Below are positions 1-10,420 of a stretch of 64,000 nt of DNA, in pieces. The translations under genes and the position numbers were made by a program. The DNA comes from Leptoclinus maculatus (lineage: Eukaryota > Chordata > Actinopteri > Perciformes > Stichaeidae): the NCBI GenBank assembly GCA_032191485.1, contig JAVDOI010000199.1, positions 1 to 64,000 on the forward strand, read 5' to 3'. Every line of letters begins with the position of its first letter. The stretch's first letter is position 1. Under the pieces are notes generated by a model. The model saw only the letters and a list, made by a program, of their open reading frames with translations. It was not told where the DNA came from and did no database searches.

Positions 1-52
1 AGATACAATGGCCTTGTAGCCGTACAATGGCAGCTACAAGGCCATTGTATCT
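1..52. repeat. Perfect inverted repeat (hairpin) at the left edge
   Basis: Positions 1-20 are the exact reverse complement of 33-52, with a 12-base loop. It could be the end of a foldback element or a MITE cut by the window edge. No coding signal is seen. Confidence 0.85.
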
Positions 53-1860
53 AGGTATCCCTCTAGGTATCCCTCTAGACCTGTTCCAGGTCGTCCCTTC
101 TTAGCCTGCTATGCCAGCAGTGCTAAGGAGACTCATACCCTCATTATCAACCCCTATGTATGACAGCGGATGGACCACACAAACCAAATATAACTAGGAA
201 GTCCAGAGCTATTTATAGTATTACAGTGACAAACCCTTTTAACTGAGGGTGCCAGTTATTTTTCTTTGGCTATTTTCATGTCTAACTACATCTCTGGCTC
301 AATTTAACTTCACAGAGACTTTTTTCACATTTTAAATTGCTTTAATTTTGAAGTTATGGGCTTTATTAATGTGGCTGAGGCTGCCCCTTGGAATTGTGGG
401 TAATTACCAACAGCTAACGTTAGCTTAATTGCTACTTTAGCTAATGTTTACAATAGCTAGCTTAGTTGTGTAGTAGCATAATGTGAAGGTGATATGTATT
501 TTAGTGGCCTGCAATGTTAACACAGCTTATGAATAGGGTATTTTATTTCATTCTTTCATTCATATTAGGCAGTCACATTATAGTGAGTTTATTATTTGAA
601 TGTTAATTATGTCATGAAACTGATTGAAGCAATAAGTGTGGCGATTTATTCATATTTTTGAATCTCTCTACATATTTTTGACAAACATGTTTTAGTTTGA
701 TGCATGTTCCAGCTGACCATTTGGTCACGATTGAGAGAGAAATGCCATCTGTTAAATAAAATACATTTAATATATATATATATATATATATAAATGTATA
801 ATCTATCTTTGGCCACCAGCAGCGCTGTGGCGCCGTTTTGCGAATGACAGACTTTCTCCGGTGTTAGTCAGTCAGTCGGTCTCAGCCTTACGTGAAACGG
901 TAAGTCATTAAGATGAATAACAATGAATTCAAATGTCATGATAATTAGTCTGGGCTGTCTGACATTCACTTGAAAGCTATGAAGATGAAGTCAGTTGTGT
1001 TTCTTTTGTGTTATTGTGTCGAAGTCGGGCTTCTGTATGAGTTTGTTATGCTAACATGCTAACGTGTTGTAATCTGGAGCCGTTAACGGTTCATACCGGT
1101 TAATTCATGTCCGACTTTGATGCGTTTTTGTGACCAAAAGTATCATAAGTTAACACGACCGTGCATTCAAATAAAATGAGTTATCGCTTACTACTGTAGG
1201 TCAGTGAATATAGAGGCTGACCAGCGGCCAGTTAAGGTGAACGAGAGATACTCTGTTACTTTACGGACACGTAACGAAAGAACAACAAGATATGACCGGG
1301 ACCCGGTGCTTCATTTGAATCACGTTAACGTTAAATAAACACGCACGTCTCCGTTGTATCACGTCACGTATCGTCATTAATGCATGTAGTTTATAGTTCT
1401 GTACATGAACTGCTCCACCTGTCTTTGACAGCATTAGATACTAGTTGTGAATTAGGTTGCTTTGCTACGTTTAAGGAACAGGAAATCTCTCTTGTGCTGT
1501 TGTGGACGTCTTTGGTTTTATGTGCATTTGCATGTGAACGTGTTCTACATGAACACCAAGTTACTGGTGCTACAGATGAGGCTGGTGGATTGGATCTCAC
1601 ATTATGTGAAGTTCACATTATCAGAATGAACATTTAACACCCTACAGCCTCATGTTCTCCTGAAAACACTGCAGCTGATGAATGTCAACCCCTTCACTAT
1701 TACGTGGTACTGTCACGGGGCATGGTGGAGGACTCAAATGCAGACCAGGCAGAGTAGCGTTAAGCAGGTTTTGATTGAACAGAATAGGATTAATGTGTTT
1801 GAAGTGTTCAGTTTGCCAGACTCTGTTGGATGGTGTTAACATGTGTATCATATTCTGCAG
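53..1860. other. Non-coding stretch before the first sspo exon
   Basis: No protein-coding exon is recognised. A (TA)n run lies near 770-792. A moderately CpG-rich patch at about 815-1350 contains a good splice donor (ACG|gtaagt near 900), which could mark a non-coding first exon or a promoter; this is weak. The region is probably intron of sspo, because the first recognised exon at 1861 begins inside the protein. Confidence 0.4.
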
Positions 1861-2641
1861 CCATCTGCTCCTCTCCCCTTGGACTGGAGGATGGGAGGAT
1901 TCGATACGGTCAGCTGACGTCGTCCTCGCACCGCGAGAACAACCCTGCTGATGCTGGACGACTAAACATCGTCCCTAACGTGTGAGCGATCTAACCTTTG
2001 ATTGGTAGTCGTCCCTTAAGTGTACACTAGCAGGAACATTCCACGTGTTTTTTTGCATGCACTTAAAAGTCTAAAATATAAAGCATTCAGAAAAAAACAA
2101 CAAACCACATCATCCTCTGTGCAGTCAGGTTATGGAGCCTGGATGGAGCCCCTTACCTGCAGATCCCCAGCCCTTTTTCCAGGTGGACTTCCTGGAGCCC
2201 ACATGGGTATCAGGGGTGGTGACCCAGGTCAGTGAACGCATGTGGGGCTACCTCACTAAATACCGCCTGGCCTTCGCCCTGCACAGCAGCCTCTTCACAG
2301 ACTATACTGAGGATGGGAACCCTGGAGGCCCAGCTAAGGTATTTGTACTAATGTGGACATTTAGTGTCTTATTTAACATCAAATGTTTTCTGTATTTACA
2401 TATGAATGTGTTCATACATGGGGAGAAAAAGACAAATCTGATGCATTCTTCTAGACATTAGATGTGCTCATGTGGAATTGCCCTGTCGGTTGTGTGAAGG
2501 TGTTTGAGGTGCGCATGGCGGGCAGGAACCCAGTGACCCGCTGGCTCGGTCGGCTGGTCAGAGCTCGCTACCTGCGCGTCATCTCTGTGGAGTTCAGACC
2601 CACCTTCTACCTGCGTGTGGAGATCCTCGGCTGCAGAGGAG
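1861..2641 (+). CDS. sspo: sspo exons encoding the F5/8C (discoidin-like) domain
   Basis: Three exons (1861-1979, 2129-2338, 2500-2641) encode one discoidin fold. It opens with ICSSPLGLEDGRI, continues through PQPFFQVDFLEPTWVSGVVTQ and ends with YLRVEILGCRG, which are hallmark F5/8C segments. The middle exon is exactly 70 codons. The acceptor before 2500 has a poor pyrimidine tract but keeps the frame (PAK|VFEVR). Such domains usually bind glycans or lipids at cell surfaces; the ligand in SCO-spondin is not visible here. Confidence 0.9.
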
Positions 2642-5600
2642 GTGAGGAATCATAATCCTCAGGACCTAATTCCTCTTGTGTACTAGCTCATCTTTGCTTT
2701 ACAGATCTAGTGAGTCGTCTTCACAACAGTGTATGAAGCAACCTTTCCTCCTGCTCTCCCAGATGAGCTGGTGACCCCCAGCAGCGTGACCACGTCTCCC
2801 TCTGGTGGTGGGACAGTGACCGTACCGCGCTGTGAGCCAGGCCTGTTTGCATGCCTGCACAGTGGAGAGTGCGTCCCCGTCTCTGTGCTTTGTGACGGTC
2901 GAGCGGACTGCAAGGACCACTCTGACGAGATCAACTGTGGTGAGGCCTGAGCCATAGTCGGTCATGTACATATTTGTTTCTCTTCTTTTGTGTCCTTTTA
3001 GTCTCCTTACATGATTAAATGATTCAAAACAATTTACATTTGACAGTTTATTTGACAATTGGGTGAAGATATCTACAGCACCTTCCTGGTCTTCCTTGTG
3101 TTCCATCTTCTTTTATCCGTGTCTGTCTTTATTTATGTCCCAGGCGCCCCAGGCCTCCACACCACCAGGTCCCAAGGTGGCCTTCCTGGCGTGGCTACCC
3201 CAGGGGTCACAGGTCAAACTGGACTCCAGAAGACGACAACCTCAAGTACAGGTCAAATGTGCTGTTGATCAAATCTACTTTCTGCTCATTGTTGTTGGCT
3301 TTTTACCAAAGTTCCCCCCCCCCCCCCCCTTTTTGTGTGTGTCTGTTTGCAAGTCACAGTTAATGATTTCAAACATCCATCTACCCAGGGGTCACCACAG
3401 GTCAACCTGGGCTGCATCTCACCACAACCCGACATTCTGGAAAACCTGGGTTGCAAACCACAAAAGGCGAGACAGCCTTGCTGGTTCTCCTACAACACTT
3501 TATACAAAATAAACATATGCTGTAACCACTGTTTCATTTTCATTCACAGCCCTGTGGGCCGCTACAACTCCGTACAATGGCGGCCTACCCAGAGTGCTTT
3601 GCGTGGAGGGCCAGTTTGCGTGCCGGTCTTTTGGCTGTATTGACTCGGCACAGGTGTGTGACGGCAGACGGGACTGTTTGGACGGGTCAGATGAGGAAGG
3701 CTGTGGTATGCATCGACCACCTGTCAGGGGGCAGACTCTGGTGGTGATTTCCTTCCTGTCCCTCAGCACTGCGAGTGGCAATGTGAGCCCGGGTGCTACT
3801 GTACAGGGGGGAAGGTCCTGTCTGCTAACGGGACAGCCTGTGTAGAGAGAGAAGACTGTCCCTGCATGGACCTCAGCACCGGACACAGGCTGCAACCAGG
3901 GGAGACCACCGAAGCCCCGGATGGATGTAACAACTGGTCAGAATAATGGAGACATGCTACACATGCATGTTCACCACAGTTATATTTAACAGAGAAACAG
4001 CCAGAAAGAAGGGACAGAAGCATAATGATGTTGTTGTTCCTCTTTGTTTCAGCACCTGTGAGGGTGGGAGGCTCAACTGCACCAGATACCCCTGTCCAGG
4101 TGAGTAGGACTAGCTGTAAGTCGTTTGTGTTAAACAACACTTAAAACTGACTGAAGGTCAAACTCACCAACACAAGAACACAATACAAATAAGAACTTGT
4201 TTTTATTTCTGACTTTATGATAAAAAGAATATCTGTGTATGAAAATAAAGTCTGGGTTTGGGAAGGCCATAGATGTATGTTGTGTGTGTGTGTTTCCAGT
4301 GTCGGGCGGCTGGTGTGACTGGTCAGAGTGGACTCCGTGCTCCAGGACCTGTGGGGCAGAGTCGGTGTCCCGCTACAGGAGCTGTGGCTGTCCTCAGCCC
4401 AAGGCCGGAGGAGTGGCCTGCCCCGGAGAACAGGAAACGCACAATGGGGTCGGAGTTCAAATCCAGAGACAACCCTGCCCTGTCATCACCTTCTGTCCAG
4501 GTATCACTGGCTCCTCAGCTAATGAAGATGGAGGAATTCACATTTGATGTCGATTCTTTATATCTACATGTCTCTGTCTTTTTATCATGTCCTGATGTCC
4601 TCTACAGGTAGACGGATATAACAATACGTACTGTCACACAACCTTAGTCTGTGTCTCTCTGTGTTTCCTGTCCTCTCTCTCCTCTAGTCCACGGTTCGTG
4701 GAGTCCGTGGTCACCGTGGTCGGAGTGCGACGGGTGCGCCGGGTCGTCCGCCCGCACCAGGCAATGCAACAGTCCTCCCGCCAGGTTCGGCGGGCTGCCC
4801 TGTCTCGGAGAGGGCAGGCAGAGCCGCGGCTGCCATGACAACATCACCGTCTGCTCAGGTCAGCAGCATTAGGGATGTCAATGAATTGTGTATTCATTTT
4901 ATTTTGAAAAGCACTCGTGTTTAAAGGGAGGTTGCTGGATACAAATGGAACGCAAGAGAGGCCTTACAAGAAACAAGGTGTCACCCTCAGCACTGTCTTC
5001 TCCTTGAGTTGAATCAATAAATCTGTTTATATCTGTGGAAACATACTGGACCATAACACTTCCCTCCATGTGTTGATTCTCTTCAAACCGTTCTGCAGAC
5101 TGTGGTGGAGGCCAGGAAGAATGGCCTTGTGGGAAGCCCTGTCCGCGCTCCTGTTCTGATCTGCATGGTGACACAGAGTGCGTGGACTCCCCTGGGTGCA
5201 GACGGACCTGCGGTTGTCCGGGTGACATGGTTCTGCAGGACGGAGTGTGTGTGGCCCGGGAGGAGTGTCGCTGCAAATACCACAACAGCTCTGCTACTGG
5301 TTAGATCCGTCTGTGTGTTTACGTTGTTCTGGTAAACTGTGTTGGACGAAGCAGAGATTGGTCTAATCGCTAGATGTTTGTCTCTGATACAGTAATGACA
5401 TTCAGCGGTCTAGATTCCAGTAATGCATCATGGGTATGGCCCGGTGGATCTGATTGGCAGTTTGCAAATCCAGGAGACGGCATCATCAGTGACTGCAGAA
5501 ACTGGTACAGCACAACCGAATAGCTCTGTAACATTAAATCTGTCTATATAGTGCATCATTTATTTTAGGTGTCTTCATCTCTCTCACTTTATCTCAGTTC

Positions 5601-7919
5601 CTGCGAGGCCGGGGTCCTGCAGTGTCAGTCGGTCCCTGGTTGCTATGTTGACGGTGGCTGGAGCCAATGGGGGTCCTGGACTGAGTGTTCACTCTCTTGC
5701 GGAGGAGGAGTCAAGTTCAGGAGACGCCAGTGTGATAACCCGTCCCCCCCAGAGCAGTGGGAGGGGCTGCCTGGGAGTCGCTGAACAGCAGAAAGACTGC
5801 AACATACACCTGTGCACAGGTAGTCATGTCCGGCCAAGGCAGCTGACACCTTGAGTTGTTAGACTGAGACACAACTTTCAGCTTCACTGACATCTGAAAG
5901 AGGAGCTGATTTCATACATCACCCTTTAAAACAGAGTCCTTGGCAACATGTATGCAGTAGTATGGACCATAATACTAAATGAGATGTCATTGATAAAGAA
6001 TCTTGTTATTTTTACGTGTTTTGTGAGTTGTTGTCACGTCTCGGTGTGTTTTTGCTTCCAGACTCGGTGGGCCCCTGGCTCCCCTGGTCTCAGTGGTCTG
6101 AGTGTTCGGTCAGCTGTGGTGGAGGACAGCAGTCCCGCTCTCGTCTCTGCAGCTCTCCACCCTGCAGCGGCCTCAGCCGCCAGAGCAAGACCTGCGACAC
6201 CCAGGTCTGCCTTGGTGAGTCCTGGTTCCCTGTAGATTACAACATCTGTAGCTGTTGCATCAAAGCTATGACAACTGTAAGATCCAGGGTAACGTGGTAA
6301 AAGAAGAAGAAAAAAAAGCTTTTGTGTATCTTCAATCTGCGTCTCGTCATTGTGCAGAAGTGGGCTGCCCTCCTGGAAGGTTGTACAGGGAGTGTGAACG
6401 AGGCGAAGGCTGTCCCTTCAGCTGCGCTCAGGTCAGCGGCAGAGAGGACTGCTACTCCGATGGCTGCGAGGAAGGCTGCCACTGCCCCCCTCACACCTAC
6501 CAGCACCACGGTGTCTGCCTGCAGGTGGGTTCCTTCAGCATTCTGACTAATGAGTCATGACTCGTGCATCTTAACAAACGCTAACATTAAACCTCGCAAC
6601 ACAAAAGGACGAAAAGGTTGATGGTCAGCATACTGATTACTGATTTTAAGTCCAGAGGTACGGCAACAGAATTACAGTGATGAAATGAATGAACCATAGA
6701 AAGTCTTATTTCACATTGAAACATGTTTTTAACATGGCTCTAATGTGTGTGTTTTAGGAGTGTCCTTGTCTGGTGGACAAAGAGTTGATGGCCTCTCTGC
6801 AGAGTGTTTCTGTCACACCGGTCTCATCTCTGCTCCTCCATAACATCTCTGAGGGAGTGGAGCTTCAGTATGGAGACACACTGCTCCACCACTGCAGCAC
6901 CTGGTGAGCAGAACATCTTCCAGTCACGCAGTCCCACATACGGTCCCACACTGCCTACTACACACACTCCCCCCCCACCCTCTCTTCTGTAGCGACTGCG
7001 AGCTTGGCAGGTGGAACTGTTCCTTGGAGCATTGCCCGGTCAACGGAGGTCTGTCCCCCTGGGGCTCCTGGAGCCCCTGCTCGCTGTCCTGCGGAGGTCT
7101 GGGACTGAAGACTCGCTCCAAGAGCTGCACACAGCCGGCCCCGGCCCACGGAGGGAGAAACTGCCAGGGGCCACGCCAGGAAACCACCTACTGCCAGGCC
7201 CCAGACTGCCCAGGTACAGGAGCTAGTTTAGGTAGAGTAGATAGGTACTGTATGTAATGAATGTGTATAGAGATGGAGTAACAGAATGGTGTTTGTTACA
7301 GCAAACCTCTTGCAGGTGAGGGAGATTGGATGTGCTGTGAGACTAAGTGTCTCTACATTGAATGTAATTACAGATATCATTTCATTATAAAGGGCTATTG
7401 TGTATCCTTTGTATCCATTATAAATAACAGCTTCTTGTTTGTGCACTATACTGAATGGTGGAGCTTGTCCTGATAATGAATTGTTGCTTGATGTTGGCAG
7501 TGATTGTCGGTCCTACAGAAGAAGCACTTTTACCAGGTAAAGTCTCCCTTCAAACAACGTTTAATACCAGTTAGAGTCCACTCTGTTGTTCATTTACACT
7601 TTTTACTGAATCACTTCTCTTTACTGGTCTTTGTAATGAATTTGTCTGCATGGTACATGGTATTGTTATTACGTTGATTTTAGATCCTGTCAGCTGCTTT
7701 CTTTTCCTTCACGAGACAAAGAAGTAATAATTGAAATGGCTTGTCTGTCTTTAGATGAGGATGCTGGCTTCTCTCCATGGTCATCATGGAGTCCCTGCAC
7801 TAAGCCCTGCACAGATGCCCTCAGCCCGGCCACCAAGTCCCGTCAGCGACAGTGTGTCAGACCCCCCTGCTCTGGAAGCTCTCACCAGGAGAAGGCCTGT
7901 AACCTGCCCCAGTGTCCAG
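1861..7919 (+). CDS. sspo: SCO-spondin, central part (20 exons, incomplete at both ends)
   Basis: SCO-spondin is a giant secreted glycoprotein of the subcommissural organ and floor plate that forms Reissner's fibre in cerebrospinal fluid. The exons found are 1861-1979, 2129-2338, 2500-2641, 2763-2939, 3144-3251, 3389-3466, 3550-3705, 3767-3936, 4053-4099, 4300-4500, 4688-4858, 5099-5299, 5393-5504, 5598-5819, 6062-6214, 6358-6524, 6758-6903, 6993-7213, 7501-7536 and 7755-7919. They encode F5/8C, LDLa, a Ser/Thr-rich linker, LDLa, then TIL-like cysteine modules alternating with seven thrombospondin type 1 repeats; this order is characteristic of SCO-spondin. Nearly all junctions keep phase. 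The exceptions are 3705/3767 (phase mismatch) and 5598-5819 (one extra base). The 5' part lies outside the window. The expected further TSRs and C-terminal knot are not found after 7919, so the gene is broken here or continues elsewhere. Confidence 0.92.
2763..2939 (+). CDS. sspo: sspo exon: first LDL receptor class A module
   Basis: The exon is phase 1 at both ends. It encodes a short Ser/Thr/Gly-rich lead followed by an LDLa module with six cysteines and the calcium-cage ending CKDHSDEINCG. Symmetric phase-1 exons are typical of LDLa and TSR modules and allow shuffling. Confidence 0.92.
3144..3466 (+). CDS. sspo: sspo linker exons (Ser/Thr/Gly/Pro-rich)
   Basis: Two symmetric phase-1 exons (3144-3251, 36 codons; 3389-3466, 26 codons) lie between the LDLa exons. 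They encode related low-complexity peptides with shared PGLH.TT and GVT.GQ.GL words, so they look like diverged copies of one small exon. The second needs a GC donor (AAAG|GCGAGA) to stay in frame. They probably form an O-glycosylated spacer. Identification rests on frame and position, not on a known domain. Confidence 0.6.
3550..3705 (+). CDS. sspo: sspo exon: second LDL receptor class A module
   Basis: This 156-nt, phase-1 symmetric exon encodes an LDLa module with the calcium-binding ending CLDGSDEEGCG. The intron after it is only 61 bp. The next recognisable exon does not accept phase 1, so something is missing between them. Confidence 0.9.
3767..4099 (+). CDS. sspo: sspo exons: TIL-like cysteine module
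   Basis: Exon 3767-3936 encodes CEPGCYC.GG, ACVEREDCPC and related words of a TIL/VWC-like module and ends in phase 2. Exon 4053-4099 (47 nt) completes it with TCEGGRLNCTRYPCPG. This C..C.GG...C ending is repeated after each TIL unit of SCO-spondin. The first exon reads only in phase 0, which does not match the preceding LDLa exon. Confidence 0.87.
4300..4500 (+). CDS. sspo: sspo exon: thrombospondin type 1 repeat
   Basis: This 201-nt phase-1 exon begins GGWCDWSEWTPCSRTCG, the W..W..CS.TCG signature of TSR modules (possible C-mannosylation of the tryptophans), and ends ITFCPG before the donor. Confidence 0.93.
4688..4858 (+). CDS. sspo: sspo exon: thrombospondin type 1 repeat
   Basis: This 171-nt phase-1 exon starts HGSWSPWSPWSECDGC, continues with RTRQCNSPP, and ends in VCSG at a canonical donor. 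The second CS.TCG element is altered to CDGCAGSS, a common variant in SCO-spondin. Confidence 0.92.
5099..5504 (+). CDS. sspo: sspo exons: TIL domain and following spacer
   Basis: Exon 5099-5299 encodes a full TIL-type module (CGKPCPRSC, CRRTCGCP, GVCVAREECRC). Exon 5393-5504 encodes a cysteine-poor spacer ending ISDCRNC across the junction. Phases 1-1 and 1-2 agree with the flanking exons. Confidence 0.9.
5598..5819 (+). CDS. sspo: sspo exon: TSR with a +1 frameshift in a C7 run
   Basis: The exon encodes CEAGVLQCQSVPGC, then a TSR (GGWSQWGSWTECSLSCGGG). After CDNPSP the frame is lost at a run of seven C (5744-5750) and reaches TGA within about 13 codons. The other frame continues with GRGCLGVAEQQKDCNIHLC, the proper TSR ending. 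The exon is 222 nt, and phase with the next exon requires 221, so one extra base is the simplest explanation. It may be a real null allele or a homopolymer error. Confidence 0.9.
6062..6214 (+). CDS. sspo: sspo exon: thrombospondin type 1 repeat
   Basis: This 153-nt phase-1 exon encodes PWLPWSQWSECSVSCGGGQQ and ends TCDTQVCLG. It is a compact TSR with the usual six cysteines. Confidence 0.93.
6358..6903 (+). CDS. sspo: sspo exons: TIL domain and C-rich tail
   Basis: Exon 6358-6524 encodes a TIL module (EVGCPPGRLYREC ... CEEGCHCPP ... GVCLQ) and ends in phase 0. Exon 6758-6903 begins ECPCLVDKE and ends LLHHCSTC across the junction (phase 2). The pair mirrors the 5099-5504 pair, showing the TIL-spacer-TSR repeating unit. 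Confidence 0.9.
6993..7213 (+). CDS. sspo: sspo exon: thrombospondin type 1 repeat
   Basis: The exon begins DCELGRWNCSLEHCP (end of the preceding cysteine module) and continues GGLSPWGSWSPCSLSCGG, a canonical TSR, ending APDCPG. It is 221 nt, entering in phase 2 and leaving in phase 1. Confidence 0.93.
7501..7536 (+). CDS. sspo: sspo mini-exon (12 codons)
   Basis: A 36-nt phase-1 symmetric segment lies between a clean acceptor (ttggcag) and donor (CCAG|gtaaag) and encodes VIVGPTEEALLP. It bridges two TSR exons in frame. The segment is also copied in the inverted fragment at 9065-9139. It is assigned from splice sites and phase only. Confidence 0.65.
7755..7919 (+). CDS. sspo: sspo exon: last TSR found in the window
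   Basis: This 165-nt phase-1 exon encodes DEDAGFSPWSSWSPCTKPC and ends LPQCPG at a GT donor. No later sspo exon is seen on the + strand in the remaining 56 kb. Confidence 0.92.
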
Positions 7920-8505
7920 GTCTGACCGCTCACGCTATCTCTCAGGGTCTATGACTGCTGCCAACGGTCAAACATGAACTTCACAAACCATTAGCTCGCT
8001 TACGTTGTGATCCAGTTCTATTTAAGAAAGGAGCTCGACTACTGATACTTCAGGAGCTAATAGTAGAGCGTTGTAGTTCCCAGTTGTGGATCGAGGTGTG
8101 AACTAAACATTAAACAAGGCGCTGCTCAATAACATGACAACTTTCCAATGGCTTACATCAGACAGCAGGATGAATGATTCAGATATTAGGAGCCTGTGTG
8201 AGAGAGCACATGATGAAAGTAATGTTCAGCAATCCGCCAGTCAATTCTCTACACAAACAGTTTCACAACGTCTGTCGGTTGCTATTCGGGGCCGTTTGTG
8301 GCTTGGTTTGTCCTTTTCCCCTCAATGCTTATCTCAGAGACCACAGAACCGAGTGTTTCATCTACACTCAGCGTGACATCAGAAGAGATCAGTACAGCCG
8401 GCTGTATTGTTTATTAACTTTGTTTGAGGATAATGTGAAGTTTTATTTGTACATAAGCTCTGATTCATCATGTCTAACCAGGAAGTTGGCAGCTGAAGTG
8501 TTGAC
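7920..8505. other. Non-coding; right part duplicated at 38097-38320
   Basis: No exon is seen. From about 8283 to 8505 the sequence is nearly identical to 38097-38320, and in both places it abuts the same end of a Gypsy LTR. It may be shared flanking sequence of a duplicated insertion site or part of another repeat. Confidence 0.7.
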
Positions 8506-8923
8506 TGTAACGGGTAATGTAGGACCCAGGCGCAGTACGATGGACACCAGAGGTAATTTTAACTAGAGTTTTATTTCTCACAGGAAGCAGAATCACAGAG
8601 AACAGATGGCAGGATCTCGTGGTCAGGAACGGAAGGCTGGGTGAATTACCGGGGCAGAGGCAAGGCGGGGTAGTCCAAAACAGGCAGGGTCGGTAACAGG
8701 GAATCAGTCCAAAGGGGTGTGCGGGAAAGTCTTGCATGGAAGCGGAGAACGATCTGGCAGTGAGTGTGTGTGTAAGGCTGGGGCTTAAATAGTGGCAGAA
8801 GCAGGGTGAGCAGGTGAGAGTAGTGAGCTTGATGAGGTGAGAGTGGCAGCCAGGTGCGCTGAATGAACTGATTAGGTGAGTGAGAGGTGGAAAGGACAGA
8901 GTAGTAGTGGCAGAGCTGTGACA
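8506..8923 (-). mobile_element. Solo LTR of a Gypsy (chromovirus) retrotransposon
   Basis: This 418-bp sequence begins TGTAACGGGT and ends GCTGTGACA (TG...CA), flanked on both sides by the 6-bp duplication GTTGAC (8500-8505 and 8924-8929). On the minus strand it carries an AATAAA signal. The same LTR at 38321-38736 is next to a polypurine tract and a chromodomain-encoding internal region, which gives family and orientation. No internal sequence is present here, so it is a solo LTR left by LTR-LTR recombination. Confidence 0.85.
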
Positions 8924-9064
8924 GTTGACTGTAGTTTTTCTCAGAACAGAGGTATTATACCCTGTTTGACTGTGAGGAGATGATACATGAATAACATTCT
9001 CATGGTTAAGCCATTATTCTGGCTTCAACTAGAACGTATGCCTCAACTCAATGAACAGCTGATG

Positions 9065-9455
9065 TGAACAACAGAGTGGACTCTAACTGGTATTAAACGT
9101 TGTTTGAAGGGAGACTTTACCTGGTAAAAGTGCTTCTTCGGGTATCTGGTGCAGTTGAGCCTCCCACCCTCACAGGTGCTGAAACAAAGAGGAACAACAA
9201 CATCATTATGCTTCTGTCCCTTCTTTCTGGCTGTTTCTCTGTTAAATATAACTGTGGTGAACATGCATGTGTAGCATGTCTCCATTATTCTGACCAGTTG
9301 TTACATCCATCCGGGGCTTCGGTGGTCTCCCCTGGTTGCAGCCTGTGTCCGGTGCTGAGGTCCATGCAGGGACAGTCTTCTCTCTCTACACAGGCTGTCC
9401 CGTTAGCAGACAGGACCTTCCCCCCTGTACAGTAGCACCCGGGCTCACATTGCCA
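9065..9455 (-). pseudogene. sspo: Inverted, internally deleted copy of sspo pieces
   Basis: 9140-9455 is the reverse complement of 3776-4091 (TIL exon, intron and start of the 47-nt exon). 9065-9139 is the reverse complement of 7518-7592 (mini-exon and its intron). The junction 9139/9140 joins 4091 directly to 7518, so 3.4 kb of sspo is missing and the remainder keeps gene order on the minus strand. An open minus-strand frame runs through the TIL part, but it is a fragment without the domain's context. Confidence 0.9.
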
Positions 9456-10420
9456 TAGTGTTTCCGCATCTAACACTGTGTCACATGCGAAAATCCGCCA
9501 ATCAGAAGGCTTTGTAAGGTTCAAGTGAAGTCTGTAAAAATGAAAATCAGACGAGGAAAACCCCTGTTTTACAGGTTTATATGAGGCCCAGGCTCAAAGA
9601 ATGATGCCAAACTGCTTTATTAGATAGATTGAACACTATTAGTGATAAAAGAAGTGAAATATATAGTTATATAGTATATAAAATTACAATAAAACAGCTG
9701 AAAGTGCTGCTTCCAAAATCAGAATTGACGCCGGCTGACCTTGGCTGACCTGTAGAAAAACATTGATACCGCTGGCCTGCTTCACTTTATCAAAGCCATT
9801 TTTTAGAGAGACTCCTGCCATGTTGTGCTATGACTTGTGAGGGGTGATTTGGGTGTATCTGCAAAAAAAAATGTCATTCTTTTCAGGCGAACCTGAAAAT
9901 GTTCAATGTGAGCTGTGTGTTATGTTCATTCAGCAATAACCAGTAACATAAACACTGATATGTACACATATTAACACATCTCACACATTTTAGTGTCATT
10001 ATAAAATGTAAATGATTCAAATAGACCTTGTAGTTGGAGAGATAAGTCCCTTTGAGTATGGGGAAACTATTTTCGAGCAGAGGCCTAAAAATGGGGCTAG
10101 GTAGGAAAAGGTTCAAGCTGCCCCCAAAAAAAGACAAAACAAATGAATTATTATGGCTTTTACAGAAGAGTAGTAACATGTACTCCAGAGGGAATGGCAG
10201 CAATAAAACACTGTACAAAAAATAACTTCAAGTATGACGCATGTAGATCTGGAGATGCATGGATTTGCATTTAGCTGCGTTCTCCTCAATGTCAGTGAAC
10301 GCACCGTGTACATTGGAAGGGGATTTAAAGATCAACTCAAACTGTGTGTGTGTGTGTGTGTGTGAGAACACTGACGTCTGTCCTGACAACACACCTAACC
10401 CCCTCGTGGGTCGGGGTCCT
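9456..10420. other. Non-coding stretch; 9969 onward is the duplicated chrna1 downstream flank
   Basis: 9456-9968 shows nothing recognisable. From 9969 the sequence matches 16010 onward and is the 3' flank of the chrna1 copies. It contains a piece (about 10010-10110) also found near 16060-16150 and, diverged, near 49825-49905, so part of it is a dispersed repeat. A (TG)n run lies at about 10343-10363, 24 bp shorter than in the copy at 16394. Confidence 0.6.

Noticed and set aside
9100..9435. + strand ORF of 111 codons
   Set aside because: Antisense of the inverted sspo TIL fragment; the same antisense ORF appears opposite the genuine exon at 3796-4140.
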